This document shows, in pieces, positions 15,088-23,436 of a DNA stretch of 24,586 nt. The position numbers were made by a program, and so were the translations under genes. The stretch is from an uncultured Anaeroplasmataceae bacterium (lineage in GTDB: Bacteria; Bacillota_I; Bacilli_A; Acholeplasmatales; Anaeroplasmataceae). Positions within the stretch are counted from its first letter, which is position 1. Each line of letters starts with the position of its first letter. The notes beneath the pieces are model-generated. The model was not told where the DNA came from and made no database searches. It saw only the letters and a program-made list of their open reading frames with translations. The stretch lies in NCBI GenBank assembly GCA_934229785.1, contig CAKQEA010000026.1, positions 1 to 24,586 on the forward strand, read 5' to 3'.

Positions 15088-16870
15088 AACTTTTTTAATA
15101 ATTATTTTATTATTACTTCTTTGTAGTTGTAGTGATAGTAATACATATGATTCAAACAAGGTTAGAGTAAGTGTAATTGATAGTGATTTTTTTATTTGCA
15201 CAAATAATAGTGAATTAATTGATGTTGATTCAGATTTTCAAACTACATTAATAATGAGAGATGGATATGACATAGATTTTTGCAGTTATGAAAATTATAT
15301 TTTGAATAAAATCTCTACAAATACTTATTTGCTGACATTAAAAAATGTTGATAAACCTGTCAGAGTTAAAATTAATTCTTATCGAAAGGATGGCTTTAAA
15401 ACTGAAAATGAGTCATTTGAAACGATGGTTAAATATAATTTTAATGATGGAACAGATAGATATGAAATAAAAAAATATAAGTTATCATATCACATTAGAC
15501 AAAATACTTGGACAGCTATTGATTTAAAACGAGATGGATATACATTAAATGGCTGGAATACAAAAGAAGATCTATCAGGTGAGCATATTGGCTTAGGTAG
15601 TAGAGTAAGTGTTAATAAGGATGATACTTTACAGTTATATGCTGAATGGGTAAAGTGGACTGATGCTGATATGTTTTTATATCAAAGAAATATTGATGAC
15701 ACCATAAGCCTAACTGGCTATAGAGGTAGTGGGGATGATGAATATATTTGTTTGCCAGAGTCTATAAACGGCTATAAAGTAACAAAAGTTGCAAACTCTT
15801 TTACAACAAATATATTATGTGGAAAAATAACTTCAAAAACTTTAATTATTCCTAATACAATTAATTTGATTGAGGATTATGCTTTTACAAATAGTTGTTT
15901 TGATAATATTTATTTTAGTGATAATTTAACATTTAGTAGCTATAAATGTTTTAACTATAATATTAAGCATTATTTCTTAAATGCATATTCAAATCCTAAA
16001 TTGCAAAAAAATAATTATAATGTACGCTTTGCAGATAACATTGATTTATTAATTAAATATCAAAACGAAAATAAAATTGTTTTATATGGTGGTTGTAATT
16101 TAGCATATGGAATATATAGTCCAATGATTGAAAAAGAATTCTCCTCCTATAAGGTAATTAATTGTGGCTTAAATGGAGAATTTAATTCTTTATTTCAAAT
16201 GGAAATTATCGAAAATTATCTTAATAAAAATGATATATTTATTCATTCACCAGAGCAAATGAACGGCTATCAATTTATGAACAAGCTATTAGTCGATAGT
16301 AGAATTTTTGCGATGGTTGAGGGGAATTATGATTTATTTTCAATAGCTGATTTTTCATATTCGCCATTTATTATTGAAGCTTATTTAGATTATAACAAGC
16401 TTAGAGAAAAAAATGATGATTGTTCATATGAGGATAATCCCCTTATGTTTAATACCTATGGAGATTATTTAGAAGATAGAAATTATTATGAGACTAATGA
16501 ATTAAATAGAGACAAATCATATACAGAAAATTGGAAATATGACCTAGGTGTTTTAAAGAAAGATAACATTTCACTTTTAGGTAGAAAATATAATGATATT
16601 TCAAATAAGGGTGTTAAGGTTTATTTTACTCATTCACCAATGAATGAAAATTCAGAGGAGGAAGAAGTAATATATGATAAAGCAAATGAATTTGAGCAAA
16701 CCCTAAGACAAGTATTAGATGGTTATAATGTCACTATTATTTCAAAGATAGATGATTATATTTTTAAAGGTCGTTATTTTTTTGATACAGATTATCATCT
16801 TAATTTTTATGGGGCAGAGCTTAGAACAGAAAAGTTAATTAATGATTTAAAAATGGTAGGTGTTAAATAG
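15074..16870 (+). CDS. Lipoprotein with InlB repeat, LRR_5 repeats and an SGNH-like domain carrying Cys in place of Ser
   Basis: 598 residues from ATG 15074, chosen because AAAGGA (15059-15064) suits it and because it gives a compact lipoprotein signal ending LCSC (C19). In-frame ATGs at 15032 and 15068 are less suitable. Order: unassigned region (20-115), one InlB B-repeat (about 118-192), LRR_5-like repeats (about 195-320) and an SGNH-type domain (about 335-598). Block I reads GGCNLAYG, so the nucleophile position is C341 (codon TGT at 16094), not serine. CGLNG, SPMN and FFDTDYHLN (D571, H575) remain. It is paralogous to the preceding protein, with binding domains at the other end. It may be a thiol-based acyl transferase, or an inactive partner or receptor. 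It overlaps the preceding gene by 14 bases. Confidence 0.78.
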   Translation: MKRIKTFLIIILLLLLCSCSDSNTYDSNKVRVSVIDSDFFICTNNSELIDVDSDFQTTLIMRDGYDIDFCSYENYILNKISTNTYLLTLKNVDKPVRVKINSYRKDGFKTENESFETMVKYNFNDGTDRYEIKKYKLSYHIRQNTWTAIDLKRDGYTLNGWNTKEDLSGEHIGLGSRVSVNKDDTLQLYAEWVKWTDADMFLYQRNIDDTISLTGYRGSGDDEYICLPESINGYKVTKVANSFTTNILCGKITSKTLIIPNTINLIEDYAFTNSCFDNIYFSDNLTFSSYKCFNYNIKHYFLNAYSNPKLQKNNYNVRFADNIDLLIKYQNENKIVLYGGCNLAYGIYSPMIEKEFSSYKVINCGLNGEFNSLFQMEIIENYLNKNDIFIHSPEQMNGYQFMNKLLVDSRIFAMVEGNYDLFSIADFSYSPFIIEAYLDYNKLREKNDDCSYEDNPLMFNTYGDYLEDRNYYETNELNRDKSYTENWKYDLGVLKKDNISLLGRKYNDISNKGVKVYFTHSPMNENSEEEEVIYDKANEFEQTLRQVLDGYNVTIISKIDDYIFKGRYFFDTDYHLNFYGAELRTEKLINDLKMVGVK

Positions 16871-16871
16871 A

Positions 16872-17123
16872 ATGAATGATTTCTTTTGTAATAGTTTTAT
16901 TTGCACATACATTTACCTAGTTATTTTAAATTTATTGATTTTTTCAATATTTATTAAAAAATATAAGAAGTATTTTTTAATGATTGCTTTAGCATTATTT
17001 GTTATTGATATTTCATATTTAATGTTATTAGGCTTTAACTTAGAAAAATGTGCAATTGTCTGCGGTGTATGTGTTATTTTAACTTTAATTTCGATAAAAG
17101 AAGGTAGAGATAATGAACTTTAA
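16872..17123 (+). CDS. Small membrane protein within the acylation cassette
   Basis: 83 residues from ATG 16872, with AGGTG at 16858-16862 as ribosome binding site; the frame extends back to GTG 16860. It has two to three hydrophobic segments (about 9-29, 34-54 and 60-75) and a charged C-terminus. I do not recognise a family. It sits between the SGNH genes and the MBOAT gene and overlaps the latter by 11 bases. Dlt operons also encode a small membrane protein, DltX, but DltX is shorter, has a single helix and ends in an aromatic motif that this protein lacks. A helper or subunit of the MBOAT complex is plausible but unproven. Confidence 0.75.
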   Translation: MNDFFCNSFICTYIYLVILNLLIFSIFIKKYKKYFLMIALALFVIDISYLMLLGFNLEKCAIVCGVCVILTLISIKEGRDNEL

Positions 17124-18582
17124 TTCCCTTATCTTTTTGATATTTTTGTTGGTTGTTGTTGTATTGTATTGGATTATTCCTCATAAATATCGTTATATTT
17201 TATTGTTAATTGCTTCATATATATTTTATATGTGTTGGAATGTTAAGCTTATTTTATTGATAGCCTTTACAACGTTATTAACCTATTTAACTGGTTTGTT
17301 AATTGAAAAGACTAATAATAAAAAGCTTAAGAAAATATATTTAATTATTACTTTAATTTGTTGTTTAGGATTACTGATGTTCTTTAAATATTTTAATTTT
17401 TTATATAATAGTATTATTAATTTTATTAATTTATTTAAAGTAAATGCTTCAAATCATACTTTCGATATTATATTACCTGTTGGAATTTCTTTTTATACAT
17501 TTCAAACACTATCCTATGTGATTGATGTTTATAAAGGAAGGTGTGTGGCAGAGAGAAATATAGCGTACTATGCATTATTTGTTTCATTTTTTCCTCAATT
17601 AGTGGCAGGACCGATTGAAAGACCAGCTGACTTAATTCCTCAGCTTAAAAGTAAGAAAAAGATATGTTTAAATAATTTTATAGTTGGGTTTAAATATATA
17701 ATTATTGGCTTTGTAAGAAAATGCTGTATTGCTGATTTATGTGGAATTTATGTTGATAATGTTTTTATGAATTTAGGCTCTAGTAATTCATTTGCTATAT
17801 TAGTTGCTGGATTTTTGTTTTTAATTCAAATTTATAATGATTTTGCAGGGTACTCTGAAATTGCTCTTGGTACTGCTAAATTGTTAGGAATAGATTTATC
17901 GGTTAATTTTAATTTTCCGTTATTATCAAAAAGTTATACTGAATTTTTTAGAAGGTGGCATATAACCTTAAATAGATGGTTTATCGATTATGTGTATATT
18001 CCTTTAGGTGGTAATAGGAAGGGTGTTGTAAGGAAAGTATTAAATACTATGATTGTGTTTTTATTATGTGGTTTGTGGCATGGTGCTAATTGGACATTTA
18101 TTTTATGGGGATTAGTGGCAGGCATTATGATAAATATTGAAACTTTGCTTAAAAAGCCTATTTTAGCATTATGCGATAAGTTACATATTAATCCTAGAAG
18201 TAGAGAGATTTCTATTTTAAGAAATATTTTTATGATATTTTTGTTTAGCTTAAGCTGTATTTTATTTAGAGCACAGTCATTAACTGACATAGCTATTGCC
18301 TTTGGTAATATATTTACCAAGATTGGATTTAGTATTAATTATTTTAAAGAAGGATTTAAAAGTTTAGGATTGAACATTATTGATTTAATGTATATAGCTA
18401 TTGCCATTGTGATAATGTGTTTATTAAAAATTTTATATAATAATAATTTCGTTGTTGAGATAAGAAAATCAAATTATAGTTATCTTGTTTTGTCTGTTTT
18501 TGTTGTACTTTTAATTGTTTTTTGCTGGTTATATGCATATTCATTAACAGATTCAAGTGGCTTTCAATATTTTCAGTTTTAG
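17113..18582 (+). CDS. MBOAT family membrane O-acyltransferase (DltB/AlgI-like)
   Basis: 489 residues with about ten membrane helices. MBOAT hallmarks are clear: the cytoplasmic-loop motif PQLVAGPIERP, EFFRRWHITLNRWFIDYVY with H283, IPLGGNR, and the catalytic histidine H323 in CGLWHGANW. Members transfer an acyl group from a cytoplasmic donor across or within the membrane to an acceptor. With a DltD- or AlgJ-like partner they acylate teichoic acids or exopolysaccharides. The protein ends GFQYFQF (483-489), close to the aromatic F-x-Y-x-x-F type C-terminus known from DltX, as though that function were fused here. The gene overlaps the preceding gene by 11 bases, and the binding site for the next gene overlaps its stop codon. 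Confidence 0.93.
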   Translation: MNFNSLIFLIFLLVVVVLYWIIPHKYRYILLLIASYIFYMCWNVKLILLIAFTTLLTYLTGLLIEKTNNKKLKKIYLIITLICCLGLLMFFKYFNFLYNSIINFINLFKVNASNHTFDIILPVGISFYTFQTLSYVIDVYKGRCVAERNIAYYALFVSFFPQLVAGPIERPADLIPQLKSKKKICLNNFIVGFKYIIIGFVRKCCIADLCGIYVDNVFMNLGSSNSFAILVAGFLFLIQIYNDFAGYSEIALGTAKLLGIDLSVNFNFPLLSKSYTEFFRRWHITLNRWFIDYVYIPLGGNRKGVVRKVLNTMIVFLLCGLWHGANWTFILWGLVAGIMINIETLLKKPILALCDKLHINPRSREISILRNIFMIFLFSLSCILFRAQSLTDIAIAFGNIFTKIGFSINYFKEGFKSLGLNIIDLMYIAIAIVIMCLLKILYNNNFVVEIRKSNYSYLVLSVFVVLLIVFCWLYAYSLTDSSGFQYFQF

Positions 18583-18591
18583 GAGGATTAT

Positions 18592-19965
18592 ATGGAAATA
18601 AGTAAAAAATTAACTTTTCAGCTTTTAGAGGCTTTTGTAAAAGCAAATCCTGATTTTGTTTTTTTAGAAAATGATGAAGAAACCTATACAATTAGTGAAT
18701 TTTTGAATACTATTTGTAATACTGCAAATTTGCTTTCAAGAAATGGGGTAAAAAAGGGGGATATAGTTTCAATTCTTTGTAAAAAGGATATTGCAACTAT
18801 AATTTATTTGTTTGCCTGTCAAATGATGGGTGCTGTGGCTCTTATGGTTGATAAGAGTCAAAATATAGAAGAATTAGAACGTGAAAATGCCTTTAAGGTA
18901 AAGTATCGTGTAATTGAAAATCGAGAGGTAAAAAAGACTTTTATTTTTCCTATGATTAGCTATGATGTTTGGTATGATAGTAAGGATACGACTATTGCTA
19001 TTGCAACATCTGGATCTACAGGAGAAAGAAAAATTGTTAAGCTTAGTCAATATGCTTTTATAAATAATGCCTTTGATTCTGCTTTGTTTGGTGGTTATTC
19101 TTTAGATGATGTAGCTTTAGCTTTTTTGCCTTTAAATCATGTTTTTGCAATTGCGATGTTGTTTACAGCTATATGCTTTCATTTTAAGGTTGTAGTAGCG
19201 AAAGATTCTGATATATCTACACTTCTTCAATGTGTTGAAAAATATCAGGTTACTAGATTTAATGGTGTGCCTTCTATATTTTTAAAGATGGTTGAGTTAA
19301 AGGATAATTATAATCTATCATCTTTAAAATGCGCTTATATAGGAGGTGCCTCATGTAGTTATAATGATTATTTAAAAATTGAAAAAAATTTAGGGATTAA
19401 GCTAATTTGTGTTTATGGTATGACGGAATGCATAGGAATAAGTACTGGCTCGTTTGCTGATGATAGTATATTATTAGCTAATTCGGTTGGAAGGATATAT
19501 CCTTATAACGATGTTAAAATAGCTACAGATGGTGAGATAATGGTTAAAGGACCGTCAATGTGTAATGGTTATTATAAGGGTGAACTATTACTTAAGGATG
19601 GATATTTATTAACAGGTGATATTGGTAAAATTGAAAATGGCTTTTTACATATTGAAGGAAGAAAAAAAGAGATAATTATTCGTAATGGAGTTAATATTTC
19701 TATTAATGAAATTGAAAATAAACTAAGTAATATTGCTGTATTTAAATCTTATGCAGTAGTTGCAATTAATGACAAAGAAACAGGAGAGGCTCCAGCTTTA
19801 GTTGCTGTTTTAAATAAAAAGATAAGTGAAAATGAAGTTTATATTGAATTAGAAAAATATTTAAATAAATTTGAAATGCCTAAAAAAATATTATATATTG
19901 ATGCGATTCCTTTATTAGATAATGGAAAAATTGACAAAAGTACGATTAAAAAACTATTCATCTAG
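18592..19965 (+). CDS. AMP-forming acyl ligase (ANL superfamily, DltA- or acyl-CoA synthetase-like)
   Basis: 457 residues, short for the superfamily. Conserved sites are visible: the nucleotide loop ATSGSTGERK (from about residue 139), YGMTE, the hinge region LLTGDIGK then EGRKKEIIIRNGVNIS, and the C-terminal catalytic lysine K446 in LLDNGKIDKS. Enzymes of this group activate a carboxylic acid as acyl-AMP and load it onto CoA, a carrier protein or another thiol. The N-terminal third is diverged. No membrane segment or signal is present, so it is cytosolic. AGGAGG overlaps the preceding stop codon. Placement straight after the MBOAT gene parallels dltA with dltB and suggests it supplies the acyl group. 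Which acid is used, and which thiol accepts it, cannot be read here; no carrier protein gene is present. Confidence 0.88.
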   Translation: MEISKKLTFQLLEAFVKANPDFVFLENDEETYTISEFLNTICNTANLLSRNGVKKGDIVSILCKKDIATIIYLFACQMMGAVALMVDKSQNIEELERENAFKVKYRVIENREVKKTFIFPMISYDVWYDSKDTTIAIATSGSTGERKIVKLSQYAFINNAFDSALFGGYSLDDVALAFLPLNHVFAIAMLFTAICFHFKVVVAKDSDISTLLQCVEKYQVTRFNGVPSIFLKMVELKDNYNLSSLKCAYIGGASCSYNDYLKIEKNLGIKLICVYGMTECIGISTGSFADDSILLANSVGRIYPYNDVKIATDGEIMVKGPSMCNGYYKGELLLKDGYLLTGDIGKIENGFLHIEGRKKEIIIRNGVNISINEIENKLSNIAVFKSYAVVAINDKETGEAPALVAVLNKKISENEVYIELEKYLNKFEMPKKILYIDAIPLLDNGKIDKSTIKKLFI

Positions 19966-19994
19966 TAGATATAATGGTTAAAAGAGGTAGAAAC

Positions 19995-22457
19995 ATGAAA
20001 TACAAGGAAATTATTGATAAATTAACAATTAGACAAAAATGTGATTTACTAACAGGTAGAGATTTTTGGAGCACTTTAGAAATTAAGGATTTAGATATTC
20101 CTTCAGCTTTTTTATCAGATGGTCCTCACGGATTAAGAAAGCAAGCTGCCGCTTCAGATCATTTAGGTTTAAATGCAAGTATTCCAGCGACTTGCTTTCC
20201 AACAGCTGCAACAATTGCCAATAGTTTTAACTTAGAACTAGGTGAAAGAATTGGTCAGGCATTAGCTATGGAAGCGATAAGTATGGATGTTAATATGATT
20301 TTAGGTCCAGGAACAAATATTAAAAGAAATCCATTATGCGGTAGAAATTTTGAATATTTTTCAGAGGATCCATACCTATCTGGTAAAATGGCTGCCTCCT
20401 ATATTAGTGGTATTCAGTCTAAGGGAATATATGCTTGTGTAAAGCATTTTGCTGGCAATAATCAGGAATTAAGAAGAATGACAGTTAATAGTGAAATTGA
20501 TGAAAGAGCATTAAGAGAAATTTATTTAATGCCATTTGAATTGGCTGTCAAGGACGGACATGCAAAAGGAATTATGTCATCTTATAATCGAATTAATGGT
20601 GAATATGCAAATGAGTCAATCTATCTTTTAAAAAAAGTATTAAGAGATGAATGGGGCTTTGATGGTATTGTGGTGTCAGATTGGGGTGGCTGTAATGATA
20701 GGGTTTTAGGTGTAATAGCTGGCTCTGATTTGGAAATGCCTTCGTGTAAATATGGCTCTGATGATATTTATAAAGCTTTAACTGATGGCTGGGAAAATCC
20801 TTATAGTAAGGCTGATAATGAAAAATACATGGAAATACAAAGGTGTATTATTAATGGAAAGCTTGATATTAAATTAGTTGATGAGTGCTGTGATAGAATC
20901 CTTAATTTTATTTTTGAAACAAATAAGAATATTAAGAAGAATAAAGTGGTATTTGATAAAAATCTTCATCATAATTTAGCCTATCAAGCAGCAGTTGAAA
21001 GTATTGTCTTACTTAAAAATAATGATGCCTTGCCTTTAGGTAAAGAGAAGGTATGCTTTATTGGTGATTTTTGCAAAAATCCAAGATATCAAGGTGCTGG
21101 GTCTTCTGTAGTTAATCCTTTAAGACTTGATAGTGTTTATGATGAGGTTAAAAATTATGACATTAATTTTGTAGGCTTTGAAAGGGGATTTAATCGTTAT
21201 GGTAAGAATAATAAAAGGCTGTTTAAAAGAGCAATTAGTCTTGCTGAGAAATCAGATAAAATTATATTCTTTATGGGATTAGATGAGGTTTCTGAGGCCG
21301 AAGGCTTAGATAGAACTTCTATTAATATTCCTCTAAATCAGTTGAGATTATTAAAGGCATTACAAAAATTAAATAAAAAGGTGGTTGTTGTTATTTCTGC
21401 AGGCTCATCTACAAATATGGAAGTTATTAATGATAGTGATGCTATTTTGCATAGCTATTTATCTGGAGAAGCTGGGGCTAGAGCTATTTTAGATGTTTTA
21501 ACTGGTAAAGAAAACCCTAGTGGTAAGCTTTCAGAATCGTTTGCAAAAAAATATGAAGACAATTCTTCAAGTAATTACTTCCCAGCACGTCTATCAACAA
21601 GGTATAAGGAAAGTATTTATGTTGGTTATCGTTATTATGATACAAAGAATATAGATGTTACTTATCCATTTGGTTATGGATTAAGCTACACAACATTTAA
21701 ATACTCTAATTTAATTATTGATTCTTCTAAAGTAACCTTTGATATTACAAATACAGGTAAATATAAGGGTAAGGAGGTTGCTGAGCTTTATATTGGCAAA
21801 AAAGATTCTAAGGTTTTTAGAGCTAGCAAGGAGTTAAAGGGTTTTATAAAGATTGAGCTTATGCCTGGTGAAACTAAAACTGTAAGTATTGCATTTGATG
21901 AGTATTCATTTAGAGTATTTAATCCTAAAAAGAATCAGTTTGAAATTGAAAATGGTAAATATGAAATATATATTGGTTCATCTAGTAGAGATATTTTATT
22001 AACAGGTAATGTAAATATAGATGGTGTAGAACTTGATTTTGGCTATAGCAAGGAAATAGAGGAAAAATACAAAAATTGTGATATTACAGATGTTTCTGAT
22101 GAACTTTTTGAAAAATTAATTGGAAGAAAATTAATTACAGATGAATATTCATTCTATAAGAAGAAAAGAATGATTATTTATGAAAATGCAACAGTAGAAG
22201 ATCTAAGATATTCTTGTAGCTTTGTTGGAAGAGCATTTTCAAGAATTATAAGACATCTTATAAAATTTTTAAGAGCCGTTGGAGCTAAAACGACTGCAAA
22301 TACGTTAGTTATGGGAGTACTACATCAGCCAATAAGAGGAATTGCTAAATTTGGTGGATTGAGTCGTAATAAGCTAGAAGGGCTGTTGCTTATTTTTAAT
22401 GGACACTTTTTTAAAGGTATGCATAGGTTTTTAAAAAGAGAAAGAAGGAACAGATAA
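19995..22457 (+). CDS. Cytosolic glycoside hydrolase family 3 enzyme with a basic C-terminal extension
   Basis: 820 residues from ATG 19995, spaced seven bases from AGAGG; ATG 19974 lacks a binding site. Canonical GH3 order here: TIM barrel (about 1-300), alpha/beta sandwich (about 320-520) and fibronectin-III domain (about 570-660). Motifs are complete: SDGPHGLR, GRNFEYFSEDP, KHFAGNNQE, nucleophile D229 in VVSDWGG and probable acid/base E436 in AEGLDR. No signal peptide is seen, so it should be intracellular, hydrolysing imported beta-linked oligosaccharides as a beta-glucosidase or related enzyme. Residues about 690-820 form an extra region rich in Lys and Arg with amphipathic stretches (VGRAFSRIIRHLIKFLRAVG), perhaps a membrane- or partner-binding tail. 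It is followed one base later by the GtrA-like gene. Confidence 0.93.
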   Translation: MKYKEIIDKLTIRQKCDLLTGRDFWSTLEIKDLDIPSAFLSDGPHGLRKQAAASDHLGLNASIPATCFPTAATIANSFNLELGERIGQALAMEAISMDVNMILGPGTNIKRNPLCGRNFEYFSEDPYLSGKMAASYISGIQSKGIYACVKHFAGNNQELRRMTVNSEIDERALREIYLMPFELAVKDGHAKGIMSSYNRINGEYANESIYLLKKVLRDEWGFDGIVVSDWGGCNDRVLGVIAGSDLEMPSCKYGSDDIYKALTDGWENPYSKADNEKYMEIQRCIINGKLDIKLVDECCDRILNFIFETNKNIKKNKVVFDKNLHHNLAYQAAVESIVLLKNNDALPLGKEKVCFIGDFCKNPRYQGAGSSVVNPLRLDSVYDEVKNYDINFVGFERGFNRYGKNNKRLFKRAISLAEKSDKIIFFMGLDEVSEAEGLDRTSINIPLNQLRLLKALQKLNKKVVVVISAGSSTNMEVINDSDAILHSYLSGEAGARAILDVLTGKENPSGKLSESFAKKYEDNSSSNYFPARLSTRYKESIYVGYRYYDTKNIDVTYPFGYGLSYTTFKYSNLIIDSSKVTFDITNTGKYKGKEVAELYIGKKDSKVFRASKELKGFIKIELMPGETKTVSIAFDEYSFRVFNPKKNQFEIENGKYEIYIGSSSRDILLTGNVNIDGVELDFGYSKEIEEKYKNCDITDVSDELFEKLIGRKLITDEYSFYKKKRMIIYENATVEDLRYSCSFVGRAFSRIIRHLIKFLRAVGAKTTANTLVMGVLHQPIRGIAKFGGLSRNKLEGLLLIFNGHFFKGMHRFLKRERRNR

Positions 22458-22458
22458 T

Positions 22459-23436
22459 ATGAATGAAATGGAATTTGAGGTTAAAGAATTTTCAAAAAAT
22501 GCATTTATTGCTTTTTTTCAAAAGATAGGAAGAACATGTTCTTTAATGTGGACAAAGTTTTCAAATAAGCATCCTAAGCTAGCTAAGCTTTTATATGAGT
22601 TTTTTATGTTTTGGATATTTTCAATGATGGTTACAATTTTTCAATATATTGTTATGACATTTTTACCATATGCATTTGGAATTGAGTTGGCAGGAAAGGA
22701 ATTCTTATGGCCAGGTATAACAATTAATATTAAAGGCTATCAACCTTTTAAGTGGAGTATTTTAGGCTATGATGTTCAAATGATTGATGGAGTTGTAAAA
22801 ATAGGAGGCGGCCTAGGCTATTTCATTGCCTATGAATTAGCTACGTTTTTGGCTCAAGTAATTAATTTTCCTCTTCAAAGAAATATAACTTATAAATCAA
22901 AGGGAAATCCTTATTTTCAAGCAATGTGGTTTTTTATTGCATGGGTGTTAATTTCTTTGTTTTGTAATGCAATTACCTCTTTTTGGATTGGTTGGGCTAA
23001 TCAAGTTTTACCTGCAGCCATCTATAGTATTTTAACCACTATTATTACTGGTGGTGTGTCTATGGTTGTGTTTTTCTTTGTAAATAAAATTATTTTTCCA
23101 GATTTACAAAAGGAAAGTGCTAGACTTAATAAAAAGGTTGAGGTATTAAGAAATAAAAATTGCAGTAAAGAAAAATTAGATCAAATGATTGCAAAGGCTT
23201 TAAAGGTTGAACATGCTGCTAAGTTAGAATTAGCAAGAAAAAAGTATTTAAATTTTGATAAAATAGCAAATTCTAAAATTACAAAGTATTATGTCTTTAA
23301 GGATGAATTTGTTCAAACTCCAACTGATGAGAATAGTAAACAATTAAAAATGCTTTATGAAGAGACAAAAAAAGCAGTAGAAGAGAAGAATGAAGCTTTA
23401 AAAGAATATAATTATTTGAAAGGAATGCAACTATGA
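22459..23436 (+). CDS. GtrA-like multispanning membrane protein with a C-terminal coiled coil
   Basis: 325 residues. After a charged N-terminal part there are about four membrane segments (near 45-75, 105-130, 150-175 and 185-215), with the GtrA-type motif AQVINFPLQRNITYKSKGN near 135-150. A long Lys/Glu-rich coiled-coil tail (about 216-325) follows. GtrA proteins are thought to flip or help flip polyprenyl-phosphate-linked sugars for cell-surface glycan modification, usually with a family 2 glycosyltransferase. Here exactly such a gene follows, with an ATGA overlap. Typical GtrA proteins are about 120-150 residues, so the N-terminal and coiled-coil parts are additions. AAGGAAC just upstream is the ribosome binding site. 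Confidence 0.75.
   Translation: MNEMEFEVKEFSKNAFIAFFQKIGRTCSLMWTKFSNKHPKLAKLLYEFFMFWIFSMMVTIFQYIVMTFLPYAFGIELAGKEFLWPGITINIKGYQPFKWSILGYDVQMIDGVVKIGGGLGYFIAYELATFLAQVINFPLQRNITYKSKGNPYFQAMWFFIAWVLISLFCNAITSFWIGWANQVLPAAIYSILTTIITGGVSMVVFFFVNKIIFPDLQKESARLNKKVEVLRNKNCSKEKLDQMIAKALKVEHAAKLELARKKYLNFDKIANSKITKYYVFKDEFVQTPTDENSKQLKMLYEETKKAVEEKNEALKEYNYLKGMQL

Noticed and set aside
13657..19965. Hidden acyl-carrier protein gene (dltC-like) in or near the acylation cassette
   Set aside because: No open frame of about 80 residues with a D-S-L/I phosphopantetheine site was found in the gaps or in the listed proteins; the gaps are too short to hold one.
19931..19975. Internal promoter before the cytosolic GH3 (TTGACA at 19931 and TATAAT at 19970)
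   Set aside because: The spacing between the two is 33 bp, far from 16-18 bp; TTGACA is also part of the ligase coding sequence (I-D-K).
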